Assembly (NCBI GenBank): GCA_033558025.1
Contig: JAUCEF010000005.1
Coordinates: 1,612,001 to 1,676,000, forward strand
DNA length: 64,000 nucleotides
Source of the DNA: Phytophthora sp. 'mugwort'
Taxonomy: Eukaryota; Oomycota; Peronosporomycetes; Peronosporales; Peronosporaceae
Reading direction: 5' to 3'
The position numbers and the translations under genes are program-made. Shown here one piece after another: positions 30,001 to 39,020 of this stretch (position 1 is the first letter of the stretch; every line of letters begins with the position of its first letter). Below the pieces are notes generated by a model. That model saw nothing but the letters and a program-made list of their open reading frames with translations. It had not been told where the DNA came from and ran no database searches.

Positions 30001-32510
30001 TTTGTAGTGGTCGTTCATTGCCTTCATTCGAGCCGTTTGACCCTGCTCCACGCGCTGGTGGTTACGTTACTGATCGCTTCCTGACTGGGCTGCGTCCTCA
30101 GGAGTACTACCACCATTGTATGGCTGGCCGTGAAGGTCTTGTCGATACGGCTGTGAAGACCAGTCGTAGTGGTTATCTCCAGCGTTGTCTGATTAAACAC
30201 CTTGAAGACCTGAACGTCGGCTACGACCACACTGTGCGCAACAGTGATGGTAACGTGATCCAGTTCCTGTACGGTGAGGATGGTATTGACCCTGTTCAAA
30301 GCGCTATGCTGTCGGGTAAAGATGCGCAGTTCAACTTCCAGGCGATGAATCACCGCAGTATTTCGCACAAGTATGGAATTAACGCTAAGTTCTTCGAGAA
30401 GACCAAGCTGGACATTATGCAGCCGCTGAAACTACACCAGGAGGTTCGTGAAGCGAAGGAAAGTGCCTATGTCAGCACGTCGTCGGTGTTGAAGGCTGGT
30501 GTGAAGGTTATGGCCCGCCGCTTGAAGCAGGGTGAGAAGAAGTGGAAGCGCGGTAACATCGAGCTGGGTTTCCATGCTGCTGAGATTGTGGCCGTGGCTG
30601 AAGAGAACGAAGATGGCCGTGAATCAAAGTATGACATCAAATACCTGGACACTGGCCTGAAGTCGTTTGGTGTTCCTCGCACAGCCAAGTTTAAGGCTAG
30701 CAAGACAACGAACGCTACACGTGCTATGTCCGGTTGGGTCGACATCATTAAGGTGTCGCTCGAGGACCCAGTGATGCAGAGCCTACCTCTGAACGAGCAC
30801 GTCGGATTGATTTCGGAGCGCATTCAGGACAAGCTACGCAACTACAACAAGCGCAACCCATCTAACTGCCTGGACTTGAAGAAAAGGAAGAAGAGCATGA
30901 AGTCGAAGAAGTGTAAACGCGCTGAAGATGGCGAGGTTGACCGGGATGTCATGCAGTCGAAGCATGTTGTAAGTCCCGATGCTTTCCAGCTTCTTGTGTG
31001 GGTGAACTACTTGCGCAGTATGGCTGCTCCTGGTGAGAACGTCGGAATCCTGGCTGCCCAGGGTATTGGGGAACCATCGACGCAGATGACGCTAAACACG
31101 TTCCATCTTGCTGGTCATGGTGCCGCTAACGTGACGTTGGGTATCCCCCGTTTGCGTGAAATTATCATGACGGCTAGTCGAAAGATGTCGACTCCTATGA
31201 TGACTATCCCGCTCCGTGATGATGTCGAGTCGTCACGGGCACAGGAAGTGGAGCAGCGTCTGAACCAGGTTGCTCTTTCTGAGCTGATTAACAATACTGA
31301 TGGTGTTCTTGTGAAGGACCAGTTTCACAGCAGCGAAAATGGTATTTTGTGGGTGCGCGATTACCACATCCGCCTGACCTTCTTCCGACTTAAAGAGATC
31401 AAGCGTGTGTTCGGGTTGAGTGCCGATCAGGTGTTCGGCTCTGTCGGACGGGGTTTTGTCAGCAAGCTGCTTACGCTTATCTCACGTGAGATGAAGAAGA
31501 GCGGCGTGACTGTTTCTGCTGCGGCGGAGAAGAACAACTTCAGTGTTCCTTCGGGTGCGGACCGGAAAAAGAAGAGCAAGGACGACGAGGATGATGACGA
31601 TGAGCAAGGTACGCTTCGATTTGGTAGCCGTGGTGAAGTCCAGGGCTACGGTGAGATGGATGAGGAGGACGAAAAAATTCGTAAGTCGCAGATGGTCGAT
31701 GAATCCGACATTGATTCCGATGATGAGACATTAGGCAACCAGAAGAGCAATGGCGTCGACGCTTCGGATGACGAGGCTATGGAGATTGGCTCTGGAGAGA
31801 AGCAGAAACAGAAAACTTTCCTTTCCGACGGCATGGAATCCCTCGAGGTCCCGAACAGTGTGCGCAAGAACCCGTACTTCGTTTTCTGCGGACGCAACGA
31901 CAAAGAAAACTTTGTGGAGTTGCACCTTCGTTTCCCGACGCACTCCAAGACGCTGCTGATGGTGCCGCTCGTGGAAAAGGTCGCCAAGCAGGTTCTAGTG
32001 CAGTATTGTCCTGGCATTTCGCGATGCTACCTGATTAACCAGCGCATCGGCGAGGCGCAGGAGGAGAAGCCATGTGTACAGACGGAGGGTCTTAACTTCC
32101 AGGAGATTTGGTGCTTCGACGACATCCTAGATGTTAACAACCTCGCTACGAACGACATCTACCAGGTGCTACAAACATACGGCGTCGAGGCTGCTCGCGC
32201 CAGTATTTCCAAGCAAATCATGGACGTGTTCGGTGTATATGGTATCAGTGTTGACCCGCGTCACCTGAGCTTGCTGGCTGACTACATGACCGCACAGGGC
32301 GGATACATGCCACTTAACCGTATGGGCATGAACAACAAGGGATCATCTCTGCAGCAGATCACGTTCGAGACGTCTATGAAGTTCCTGTCCCAGGCTGCTC
32401 TGGGTGGTCTGGTGGACAAGCTAGAGAGTCCGTCTGCTCGCATTGTGCTGGGCCAGCCGCCGCGCGTGGGTACGGGCAGCTTCTCGCTTTTGCAGCCTAT
32501 TGCATTATAA
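27084..32510 (+). CDS. RPA1: DNA-directed RNA polymerase I largest subunit, 1808 aa
   Basis: A single intronless frame. It carries the beta-prime core of the enzyme that transcribes rRNA in the nucleolus. The N-terminal clamp zinc site is CPTCHQTQKECPGHLGH (C66, C69), followed by CFTCHK. The catalytic Mg site is NADFDGDEMNMH at 619-630 (D621, D623, D625). Trigger-loop/bridge sequence GEPSTQMTLNTFHLAGHG precedes NVTLGIPRLREI, a Pol I-type arrangement. An acidic, low-complexity insert (DDEDDDDEQG, then DEEDEKIRKS) sits in the jaw region near residues 1495-1580, as in yeast RPA190. There is no heptad-repeat tail, so it is not Pol II, and the acidic jaw insert argues against Pol III. Length is within the family range. 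The start is the first ATG; no in-frame alternative fits better. Confidence 0.95.
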   Translation: MDSATDQTILRHEVAEVAFGFYSDAEIRDLSVKQLTSRLSFDALNNPVVGGLYDPALGPVDFNMICPTCHQTQKECPGHLGHIELPVPVYNPVLFGQMLNLLKRKCFTCHKFRVASARSRVVRVQILLLDNGFDDEAAQLAELLDQRNGVEDEPPQRTFQRQQAILDEYERLALSKSISNANGKTQLLRPLPRVAEVIREKLATEFLKGMKNKCENCGAISPAIRQDANAKIFLKGLSARARKVNRSKNLTVTSALDTIRGNLSDKDDVSMNGDDSESEMEDNEDMYANTEDSSSRSKFLPPLEVQSQLQLMWQNEDGLMELLYGDRNIASGRVTGRKPDGWRKFFLNVIPVAPSRFRPPVFMGDKQFEHAQNSHLSKIMTLSESIVQGDYYKRQAATTSDEDDVEKEEQVNLSRKLALWTELQNAVNLLVDSSKAKPGTDVAQGIKQVIEKKEGLFRKHMMGKRVNYAARSVISPDPYISTSQIGVPLRFAKTLTYPQPVTPWNVEEMRQLVINGPDVHPGANFVESENGRLIDLNKRSPHQREAISKTLLTRSASAQGTSKNRVKRVWRHLKTGDVVLMNRQPTLHKPSIMAHTTRVLTNPKMQTIRMHYANCNTFNADFDGDEMNMHFPQNELARSEAYNIACNDNQYIVPTDGSPLRGLIQDHVDSGVKLTQRDTFLNKDMYMQLLYNAWASMEDAGVEKAHIETVTPAILKPEPLWTGKQVITSVLKLLTKGLPPLNLDSKAKIKGDLYGSANNEHVVIIRDGELLQGVLDKSQFGASMYGMVHACYEVYGARIAADFLSALGRLFTCYLQFAGHTCAMEDLTLNTAAEKRRRKLVEDSEVMGEEAYAEFAGLTELLEKKRAFEKDGKKRRMNEDERAQIRDRMRTLLSGPDADYNAKALDAHMMGCVHGSNSDIIKTCLPSGQSKAFPKNNFSLMVLTGAKGSMVNHSQISCGLGQQALEGRRVPILCSGRSLPSFEPFDPAPRAGGYVTDRFLTGLRPQEYYHHCMAGREGLVDTAVKTSRSGYLQRCLIKHLEDLNVGYDHTVRNSDGNVIQFLYGEDGIDPVQSAMLSGKDAQFNFQAMNHRSISHKYGINAKFFEKTKLDIMQPLKLHQEVREAKESAYVSTSSVLKAGVKVMARRLKQGEKKWKRGNIELGFHAAEIVAVAEENEDGRESKYDIKYLDTGLKSFGVPRTAKFKASKTTNATRAMSGWVDIIKVSLEDPVMQSLPLNEHVGLISERIQDKLRNYNKRNPSNCLDLKKRKKSMKSKKCKRAEDGEVDRDVMQSKHVVSPDAFQLLVWVNYLRSMAAPGENVGILAAQGIGEPSTQMTLNTFHLAGHGAANVTLGIPRLREIIMTASRKMSTPMMTIPLRDDVESSRAQEVEQRLNQVALSELINNTDGVLVKDQFHSSENGILWVRDYHIRLTFFRLKEIKRVFGLSADQVFGSVGRGFVSKLLTLISREMKKSGVTVSAAAEKNNFSVPSGADRKKKSKDDEDDDDEQGTLRFGSRGEVQGYGEMDEEDEKIRKSQMVDESDIDSDDETLGNQKSNGVDASDDEAMEIGSGEKQKQKTFLSDGMESLEVPNSVRKNPYFVFCGRNDKENFVELHLRFPTHSKTLLMVPLVEKVAKQVLVQYCPGISRCYLINQRIGEAQEEKPCVQTEGLNFQEIWCFDDILDVNNLATNDIYQVLQTYGVEAARASISKQIMDVFGVYGISVDPRHLSLLADYMTAQGGYMPLNRMGMNNKGSSLQQITFETSMKFLSQAALGGLVDKLESPSARIVLGQPPRVGTGSFSLLQPIAL

Positions 32511-32659
32511 CAGAAGTTACCCACACGAAACAGCTCGGTGAGCAAATAGAGGTGCAGCAGGTACCAACACGAGCCATGTTCATATTTTCATGACTGCAAC
32601 CTACAATATATGCGTTCATAAAGCTAGAGAAGAAATTGGGTTATGTATTTTTACTATCT

Positions 32660-34302
32660 TCACGTTGTTCTTGAAGTAGATGAAGTTTCAGCGCTCACTC
32701 TGCGATGAAGCGTTTTAGTTTTGGGCGCTGGTGGCGGATTTAAGCTTAGCCGACGAGGCATAAGCGGCCGTGGTGACGACAGGTCTATGGCGGGCTCGAC
32801 GCGAGCCGATGGTGATCGATCTCCGAAATAGTTCCTATCATTCAAAAGGTGAGCAGTGCATCAATATTTAGGATAAAAAGCAGTAAATATACGCACTCAT
32901 ATCGCTCCTTTTTCCAGTATTTCTCGAATTGGATGAGGAAATGCTTGGTTACCTGCCATACGTAAAAGATAAATGGTGAATATTCCTAAAAAAACAGAGG
33001 GAAAGTCGGATGATTTCTCACATCAACTCGATCCGACTTGAGGACGTCTGTGATTTTAAGAGCACGAGGTGAAGAGGATGCCAATGCTAGCCACATAACC
33101 TGCAGCAACCCCCTGTATGAGCACATTACAATGACAATTAGTGAATTTTCGCCACGGAGAGAATGAGGGAGGGCAGCCGTAGGCAGTCGTACTTCAGATT
33201 TCTATCAGCAGGGAGAGCTTTGTCGAGACAAGTCTTCTTTGACAACCGTACGAGCATTTCACAGAACCCAGTGTAGGTGAGAACACGTTCGTATTCTGTG
33301 GTCGGGGCTTTAGGAAGGCTGTCAATGTAGATGCTGGCGAACTCGGTCGTAGTTAGAACGCCGTGGGCAATGATGCCGTACTTGCGACCGAAAGCGACAG
33401 CCTCAGCGTATATCATGTGTGGTGGACAAAACTGCGCCATTTTCGGATCAATTTTTTCGAGTTTGCTATGGCTTTGCGCTGCGTAGAACAAGAAGATCTG
33501 ATACAGACCATGATCATAGCCCTCGTTAGTCAGTATGTCGCAGCTGTAGCGTAAAAAGTATCGATCAGTTCACCTTGGTAAACGGATCTTCAAAAGCGCC
33601 AAGCACCTTTTTGCACTCCTGCAGTTCTTCTGAGACCACTACCCGGTTTCTGGACGCGTAGTATCGTATCAGACACGAGTTGCGTCTACAGCTCATCCAA
33701 GGCATGACGTTACCTCAACTTCTGTTGCTTTTCCAGACACGTGCGGACAAGCGAATCGTATGCTCGGCTCGGATCTCGATCTCCTGACTGCAAGCATTAA
33801 AAAAACAGCAGAAAGTTTAGCTATCGAGAACTGCTCAACCAACGCAAGCGGCAAAGCCTCGCACCATTTTCGCGAAATGCATGAGTAGCGCCAAGAACGC
33901 AGTAAAGTCAAGCTTCTTGCTGCTGTCGCGATCGGTAGGGTGAGCTTTGAGGAAGGCTTCGCACACAATAGCAACCTCTTTTTCAATCATTTTGGCCTCT
34001 TCCGTGCTGTTCCCGTCGATAATACCGCAGTCTTGCAGCAGCTTGACAACGTTCACGATGCGGATGCGCGTGGGATCTTCACTCGATATTTGCAGCGCAT
34101 ATGCCGTGAAAATCTCCCACAGTCGCTCTTGCTGCGAGCGCTTCCGAGCCGCCACGAGACTCGCGTCGAACGGCGAGTCATACTTCTGCTTGCTCAGCTC
34201 TTTCGCCTCGGCTGAGCTCTTGCTCTTCGCCAAACTGGCATTGGGTCCGCGCCGATTGGCGCTGTCATTACGGGGCGTCATCGAGGCGCTCGCATCTGCC
34301 AT
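32660..34302 (-). CDS. EF-hand-like uncharacterised protein, 438 aa, seven exons
   Basis: The proposed exons are 33840..34302, 33714..33783, 33574..33649, 33156..33521, 33022..33099, 32897..32985 and 32660..32834. Introns are 56, 64, 52, 56, 36 and 62 nt; all are GT-AG and every junction keeps frame (1317 nt). The ATG at 34302 begins MADASASMTPRND. Residues about 60-150 (LWEIFTAYALQISSEDPTRI, KKLDFTAFLALLMHFAKM) look like a calmodulin-type helix-loop pair with poor calcium loops. The middle (EFASIYIDSL, YTGFCEMLVRL) is a similar helical pair. The tail is Pro/Arg/Ser-rich. The junction between exons 4 and 5 is the weakest: without it there would be a 330-aa protein ending at 33138 and a separate 112-aa one. 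The 36-nt intron is unusually short. Function unknown. Confidence 0.6.
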
Positions 34303-34498
34303 CGCTGCCAGTCTGTCCACAATCCAAGTCTCCGGAGCAGGTCGCCACTAACTTTAGCCTCCACTTTTAAATAACAACTTCAACCTCTGGAAACAATTAC
34401 TGTATATAGCAAAAGTACATGTATCCATCTACTCAAATATGTGAACCACACATGTCTCCCCTGTGTGGTAACGAAGCACGCATACAAAAACCAAGTCA

Positions 34499-35720
34499 AT
34501 GGAGACTCGCGTTGCCGCAACTGCCCAGCTTCTAGTGGACGCCGAGAAGTTTGAGGATCATGAGCAGCTTATGGGCACGCGGCGCAAGCGCGAAGGAGGC
34601 GAGGTGGACGAGGACAAGGAAGTGCAGAAGCGGCGCACTGTAAGCAAGCATTCGCGGCGCCACAACTGGCAGCCCAAGTACGAGATGGAGTTTGGGCTGT
34701 TGGCCATCGAGCGGGACCCGGTCTCGAACGACGTGCTGCTGGCTATGTGCGGCTTTTGCAAGGCCTTCGGGCGCGAGGGTAAGTACGAACAGCTGGTGCA
34801 GCAGGACCAGGAGTCGGGCAACGACTCGAAGAAGCGGCGCAGACGTTCGCTTACCACCACCAAGTTCTTCCGCGCTTTCCGCGTGGACAATATCCGCAGC
34901 CACCTGCAGGGCGCGCACCCGCGGCGGTGGGCAGAGTACGAGTTGCTACCTAAGCAGGAGAATGTGAGAGCTCGGTATCTGCAGCTGCAGGGCGAGCTGC
35001 AGACGTACGACCATATCCCCTTGGTGGATGACGTGGTGCTGGGAGGCAACGCAGAGTCCTACATGGTCTATGCTCAGGCGCAGGCACTCGCCCAAGCTTC
35101 GACGACTAGTGAAACTCAACATGCGGCAGTACAGGCGACACAGAACGCACACACTTCGGCTGGAGGCAGCAGCTCGCACATGACGGCGCCCTTGGTGAGT
35201 TTATTTACTATAGTGTAGGGGTGTTTCCAACTTGGTTGCTGTTCTAACTGTGGCTTGTGTGGCTGCTGCATTTGCTGCGTCTTTAGACTTACACCGGTAA
35301 GTCAGAGGGATGCTGCTAGTTGGAGTTTGCCGTTACCTCAATTGGGTTAAAACTAATGTATTACTATGGTACAATGACGCAGCTCCAGGTGCAGCTTCTA
35401 GTGTGACATCAGGGTCAGGCAACAACGTACGTGGCACACAATTCGACTATGAAAAACATTTGACGGAGCAGATTGCATTGGACCGGGAGCGGCTTGAGTT
35501 CGAGAAGATGCGCTTTAAGAAGGAGGTCGAGCTGCGCGAGCGTGAATTAGCGCTTCGAGAGAAACAGATGGAGCAGCAGATTGCTCTACAAGACAAAATG
35601 TGCGAGGCAAACCGCGAGAACGCACAGATCGAGAGTGCTAAGTTCTATCGCTTGGCTGAGGTATTGCGAGACGCAATCACAGGAGCTCAAAATCCATCGC
35701 AAGCGGCTTCACTTGTATAA
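34499..35720 (+). CDS. Zinc-finger/coiled-coil protein with a 10-nt microexon, 347 aa
   Basis: Exons are 34499..35194, 35287..35296 (10 nt) and 35383..35720. Introns are 92 and 86 nt with donors GTGAGT and GTAAGT. Exon 1 ends in phase 0 and exon 3 needs phase 1, so only the 10-nt exon ACTTACACCG, flanked by perfect AG and GTAAGT, repairs the frame. The N-terminal part is basic (RRKREGG, KHSRRHNW). A finger-like module has MCGFCKAF followed by RSHLQGAHP, resembling BED-type fingers of hAT-derived proteins. The C-terminus (residues about 255-335) is a strong coiled coil (EKMRFKKEVELRERELALR). It is probably a DNA-binding protein, perhaps of transposon origin; this is inferred from the finger and coil only. 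Its start lies 196 bp from the divergent EF-hand-like gene. Confidence 0.75.
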
Positions 35721-35977
35721 TTACAATTGCTAGTCGTTTCATGTCTCTTTTTTCTCCCCCACCATTTTTAGTGGTCGTTCACAGTCAAATGCAGCTTTAA
35801 TATTATCCGCGGCCGCCAGGGCCTGGCCAATATCCTACACAACATGAGAGAAGATTGCTTCACTTCGAAGTACGTGGCCTCCATCCGTCAACAAATTGTT
35901 CCATCAGCTTTTCAGGGCAAAAAAATAAAATACTACTCCGAAGTATCTTGAAAACTAAAAAGGCTTGACTACTACCA

Positions 35978-37492
35978 TTACACTGCGGCCGCAGCGACTT
36001 CAGCAATGTCGACTACACTTGGCTCTGAAGCTTTCTTCGTCTGACGGCTTCTTTGGCCCTTCCGCTTCGGTTTTTTTCGCTTCTTCTCCGACTGTGCGGC
36101 ATCACGTGGTCTCGAGTGCGTTTCCGTGGTTTCGACAGGAGCAATATTTTCTTGCTTGGAACCAGACGCTTCCAACTCGTCACCTTGTGCGAAGGTTGAA
36201 GACGTGCCCATCTTTTCCGACTGAGCCTCATATATGCTTGTCTCCGTGTCAACGTCTGCCTCAGATTCTCGTTCTTCTTGGTTGTCTGGCATGGTCTCCT
36301 CCTCTAAGATCACGGTCATCGTGCTCAACGCCATTTCGTCGTCGATGATCCTAAGGGCGTCGTAATCAATCCTGATCGCGTCCTTCGTAGGTTCAGGTTC
36401 TTCAATCTTGTCAGCAGAGATCGCTTTCAGTTGAATCTTCGTCTTGTCCAGATCGGTTTTAACGTGAATCATCTTCACTCCCGCATCAGAAGTCACTTCA
36501 ATTTCTCTCACTCTCTCATCTGCACTGGCTGCCTCAACCTTATCAGTATTCGGTCCAACTTGGGGTGAATTTCGCGACAAGGTCTCGTTCTCTTGAGTAC
36601 CTTCTTCTCCTGATAACCCAACGGCCTCAATGTGCAGCTCGGCCTCTTCATCGCTCTCTGTCGAGAGGGATTCGGAAAATGACCCAGTTGCAGCAGAAAT
36701 GTCGATTTCAGCCGCTTCGAGTGACTCGGCAGATCTCGCCATCCTGTACGTCGGCTTAATGGCTTGAGAAGTGGACGCGGCCTGAGTCGCAGATCGGGAC
36801 CATCCAGGAATGCTTTGCTTATCCTTCACACGAATGCGAACATCTTCGAAGCATTGGTAGTTCTGTGCCTTAAGCGGGTTTGGCGGGTCACGGTAGCACG
36901 GGATGAAATGATCCAGCGACGTGAAAGTCACGGCCACGTTGCCTGCTTCGAACGTGGATACAAACTGCTTGTCACACATATCGACGTTTGAGGTAATTGC
37001 ACAGCCCCAATACGCCACCCAGGCAACGCTTCCTCCAGACTTCAAATTCTTTCCATCCAAAGCAACCAGCAGTTCTTCATCCACCATGGCGAATGTGGGA
37101 TCGACCTTGTGGATCTCCGGGGCAGGAAACGTGGCGTCGTACAGTTTCGTAGGCACATCCACAACAAACATCACCGCCATCAACAACATAAGGTACCTTG
37201 CCCACCGACGATGACAATGCAGTAGCAGCCAGATATTCAGTAGCAGCAGTGCAGCATCTATGCCCACCGGCATGCACAACTCCTGGACAACTGCCCGTTC
37301 CCACTGCACTAGTGCCGCACGGCATGTATCTGCCGCGAGTTGCACCTCGTCAATCTGTACATTCAGCTTCACCAGCGTGTTGCTCAGACTGAAAACATCC
37401 GGTAGCTCTCGGCAGATCGTCCAGCACAGCAGCACGAGTCCGAACACTATGAAAAAAACATTGGCCAGTGCGCAGACAAAGAGTTCCTTCAT
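35978..37492 (-). CDS. Membrane protein with N-terminal transmembrane helices, possible IPT/TIG domain and acidic tail, 504 aa
   Basis: Intronless. Hydrophobic segments at about residues 8-28 (CALANVFFIVFGLVLLCW), 78-93 and 100-116 predict three membrane helices. Residues about 125-230, starting PEIHKVDPTFAMVDEELLV with paired cysteines, resemble an IPT/TIG-like beta-sandwich. The rest is Ser/Glu-rich and acidic, ending in a basic patch (KKRKKPKRKGQ) and an Ala tail. I do not recognise a family. The domain order suggests a lumenal or extracellular loop domain and a cytosolic charged tail, but topology is a guess. The next gene on the same strand starts 107 bp upstream. Confidence 0.72.
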   Translation of the reverse strand: MKELFVCALANVFFIVFGLVLLCWTICRELPDVFSLSNTLVKLNVQIDEVQLAADTCRAALVQWERAVVQELCMPVGIDAALLLLNIWLLLHCHRRWARYLMLLMAVMFVVDVPTKLYDATFPAPEIHKVDPTFAMVDEELLVALDGKNLKSGGSVAWVAYWGCAITSNVDMCDKQFVSTFEAGNVAVTFTSLDHFIPCYRDPPNPLKAQNYQCFEDVRIRVKDKQSIPGWSRSATQAASTSQAIKPTYRMARSAESLEAAEIDISAATGSFSESLSTESDEEAELHIEAVGLSGEEGTQENETLSRNSPQVGPNTDKVEAASADERVREIEVTSDAGVKMIHVKTDLDKTKIQLKAISADKIEEPEPTKDAIRIDYDALRIIDDEMALSTMTVILEEETMPDNQEERESEADVDTETSIYEAQSEKMGTSSTFAQGDELEASGSKQENIAPVETTETHSRPRDAAQSEKKRKKPKRKGQRSRQTKKASEPSVVDIAEVAAAAV

Positions 37493-37599
37493 GGAGCGAC
37501 ATCCTAACGGCCAGAATCTACCAATTATTAAACAGATGCGAAATTGCAGTAAAAAGTCAGCAATAGCCCCAATAATTGTGCAATCACCACCTTAACTTC

Positions 37600-37953
37600 T
37601 CACCCGTAGCCCTTGTGCCTCAAGCATGGGGTGCAGAGGACCAGCATCGGCGCGAGGGCCACCACCAACAACGACCAGAGTATCGAGCGGATGAAGCCAG
37701 GCACGTCGATCGCCGAGATGCCTTTAAAGTCATCATCCTCTCCGTCGCTGTCGCTGTCCGGATGGTCCTGCACGTACTGGTCCAAGAAGTCCCCCCAATT
37801 GGGGCGGCGTTTGAGGTTCTCAAGCCGCTCTTCAATATAGTCAGGCGAGCCCACGTCCAGAGGCGGCAAAGGGTGGACACGCTCCGGGGTGGAAAGCGCG
37901 CTGCCGTCGCCGAAGTCGTCGGCCTCGGGCTCTTCCGGTGCCCGCAACCGCAT
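37600..37953 (-). CDS. Small C-tail-anchored membrane protein, 117 aa
   Basis: From the ATG at 37953 (MRLRAPEEPEADD) the protein is acidic, with a DSDSDGEDDD run. It ends in one hydrophobic helix (SILWSLLVVALAPMLVL) close to a Cys-containing C-terminus, like a tail-anchored protein. The frame is open upstream to an ATG at 38058, but the extra 35 residues look non-coding (AT-rich, no helix). I do not recognise the family. It is divergent from TIM22, 222 bp away. Confidence 0.6.
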   Translation of the reverse strand: MRLRAPEEPEADDFGDGSALSTPERVHPLPPLDVGSPDYIEERLENLKRRPNWGDFLDQYVQDHPDSDSDGEDDDFKGISAIDVPGFIRSILWSLLVVALAPMLVLCTPCLRHKGYG

Positions 37954-38175
37954 CGTGTTGTCTCGGCTCGGGAGTTTTTTTGGCAAATGCCTGCGACTGC
38001 AATATGAGATACCTATGACCCTTTTATAATAAATATTCCAGAGTAATTGATTCAACATTTTTGCATGATATATATGTTAGTATGCAGAAGAGTTGCAGAA
38101 CGTAATTATGATCAATCGTATGATTCACAAAAACTTGTGATTAAGACTTAGTGGATTAGCTAGCGGACGGTGACC

Positions 38176-38911
38176 ATGGATGACTCGCGCGCACCGAGTA
38201 TGGGGCAGCTCGCGGCTTACCGCGCCATGAAGTTCGCAGAGGAGTCCCGCGAAAGCTGCTGGAAGCGCAGCGTGGTAGCATGCGTGGCTGGTGCGGTCAT
38301 GGGCGTCGGTCTCGGCACGTTCCTCGGCACGTTCGAAGGCGCCCACGGAGAGCTCGTGGGCCGCAACATGCGCGAGCAGGTGGCGAACGAGCAAGGGATT
38401 ATCTGCGTCTGTAGCATGCAATAGGAATACTGACTGATGGACTCTATTTCTGTAGCTTATCAACGGCTTTAGCAAGTCTGTCAAGGCTGGCTACGTTCGT
38501 AGCGTCTACTTCTCTAAGGCAAGGGAGGGATCAGACTCGGAGTTTTGCAGACATAGAGCTCAAATTTAACGCACAACTGTCTGCAATGTTGCTGTGGACA
38601 GGAGTTTGCGCTGGTGGGCAGCATCTTCGCTGGCGTCGAGTGCGTTATCGAGCGCGAACGAGCAGCTCACGATATCTTGAACCCCATCTTGGCTGGAGGT
38701 GTGTCTGGTGGAGCGCTGGGCGCTTGGGCCGCGCGGAGCTCGGGACCGAAGCGTGAGTTGATGTGGAATAGACGTCAATGTGGTTAATTGAGGTTGCTAA
38801 CTTCAGTGCTGTCTGTCTGTAGTGCTCGTACAAAACACTGTCAAGGGTGCGGCGGGCTTCGCCGTCATGGCTGTCGTGTTTGAGAAGGGCATTGAGTTCC
38901 TTACGAATTAG
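38176..38911 (+). CDS. TIM22: Mitochondrial inner-membrane translocase subunit TIM22, 168 aa, four exons
   Basis: Exons are 38176..38379, 38456..38518, 38602..38752 and 38823..38911 (507 nt). The product belongs to the Tim17/Tim22/Tim23 family, with glycine-rich helices ([17 protein letters not shown]), the Tim22-type string [19 protein letters not shown] and the following [16 protein letters not shown]. It should form the channel that inserts carrier proteins into the inner mitochondrial membrane. Introns 1 and 3 are GT-AG. Intron 2 starts with GCAAGG and ends in ACAG, a GC-AG intron; no GT donor nearby keeps the conserved VYFSKEFALVG reading. Four membrane helices and the length match the family. 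The upstream GTG (38170) is ignored in favour of the ATG. Confidence 0.92.
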
Positions 38912-39020
38912 ACTACGAAGAGAGAGAGTGCTGGGAAAACTTAATAGACGCAGTATATGGACACGAATGAAGGGACGTGTGACTGACTGACTGTTGGTGT
39001 TCCGGCCAAAATCCGAGAAG

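Noticed and set aside
33686..33713. A 28-nt intron in the EF-hand-like gene (acceptor CTGTAG at 33686)
   Set aside because: Too short to splice; a downstream acceptor (GTCCAG, ending at 33650) keeps the same frame with a 64-nt intron.
34303..34320. Extra N-terminal residues of the EF-hand-like protein from 34320
   Set aside because: The first codon there is GTG, not ATG; the ATG at 34302 is used.
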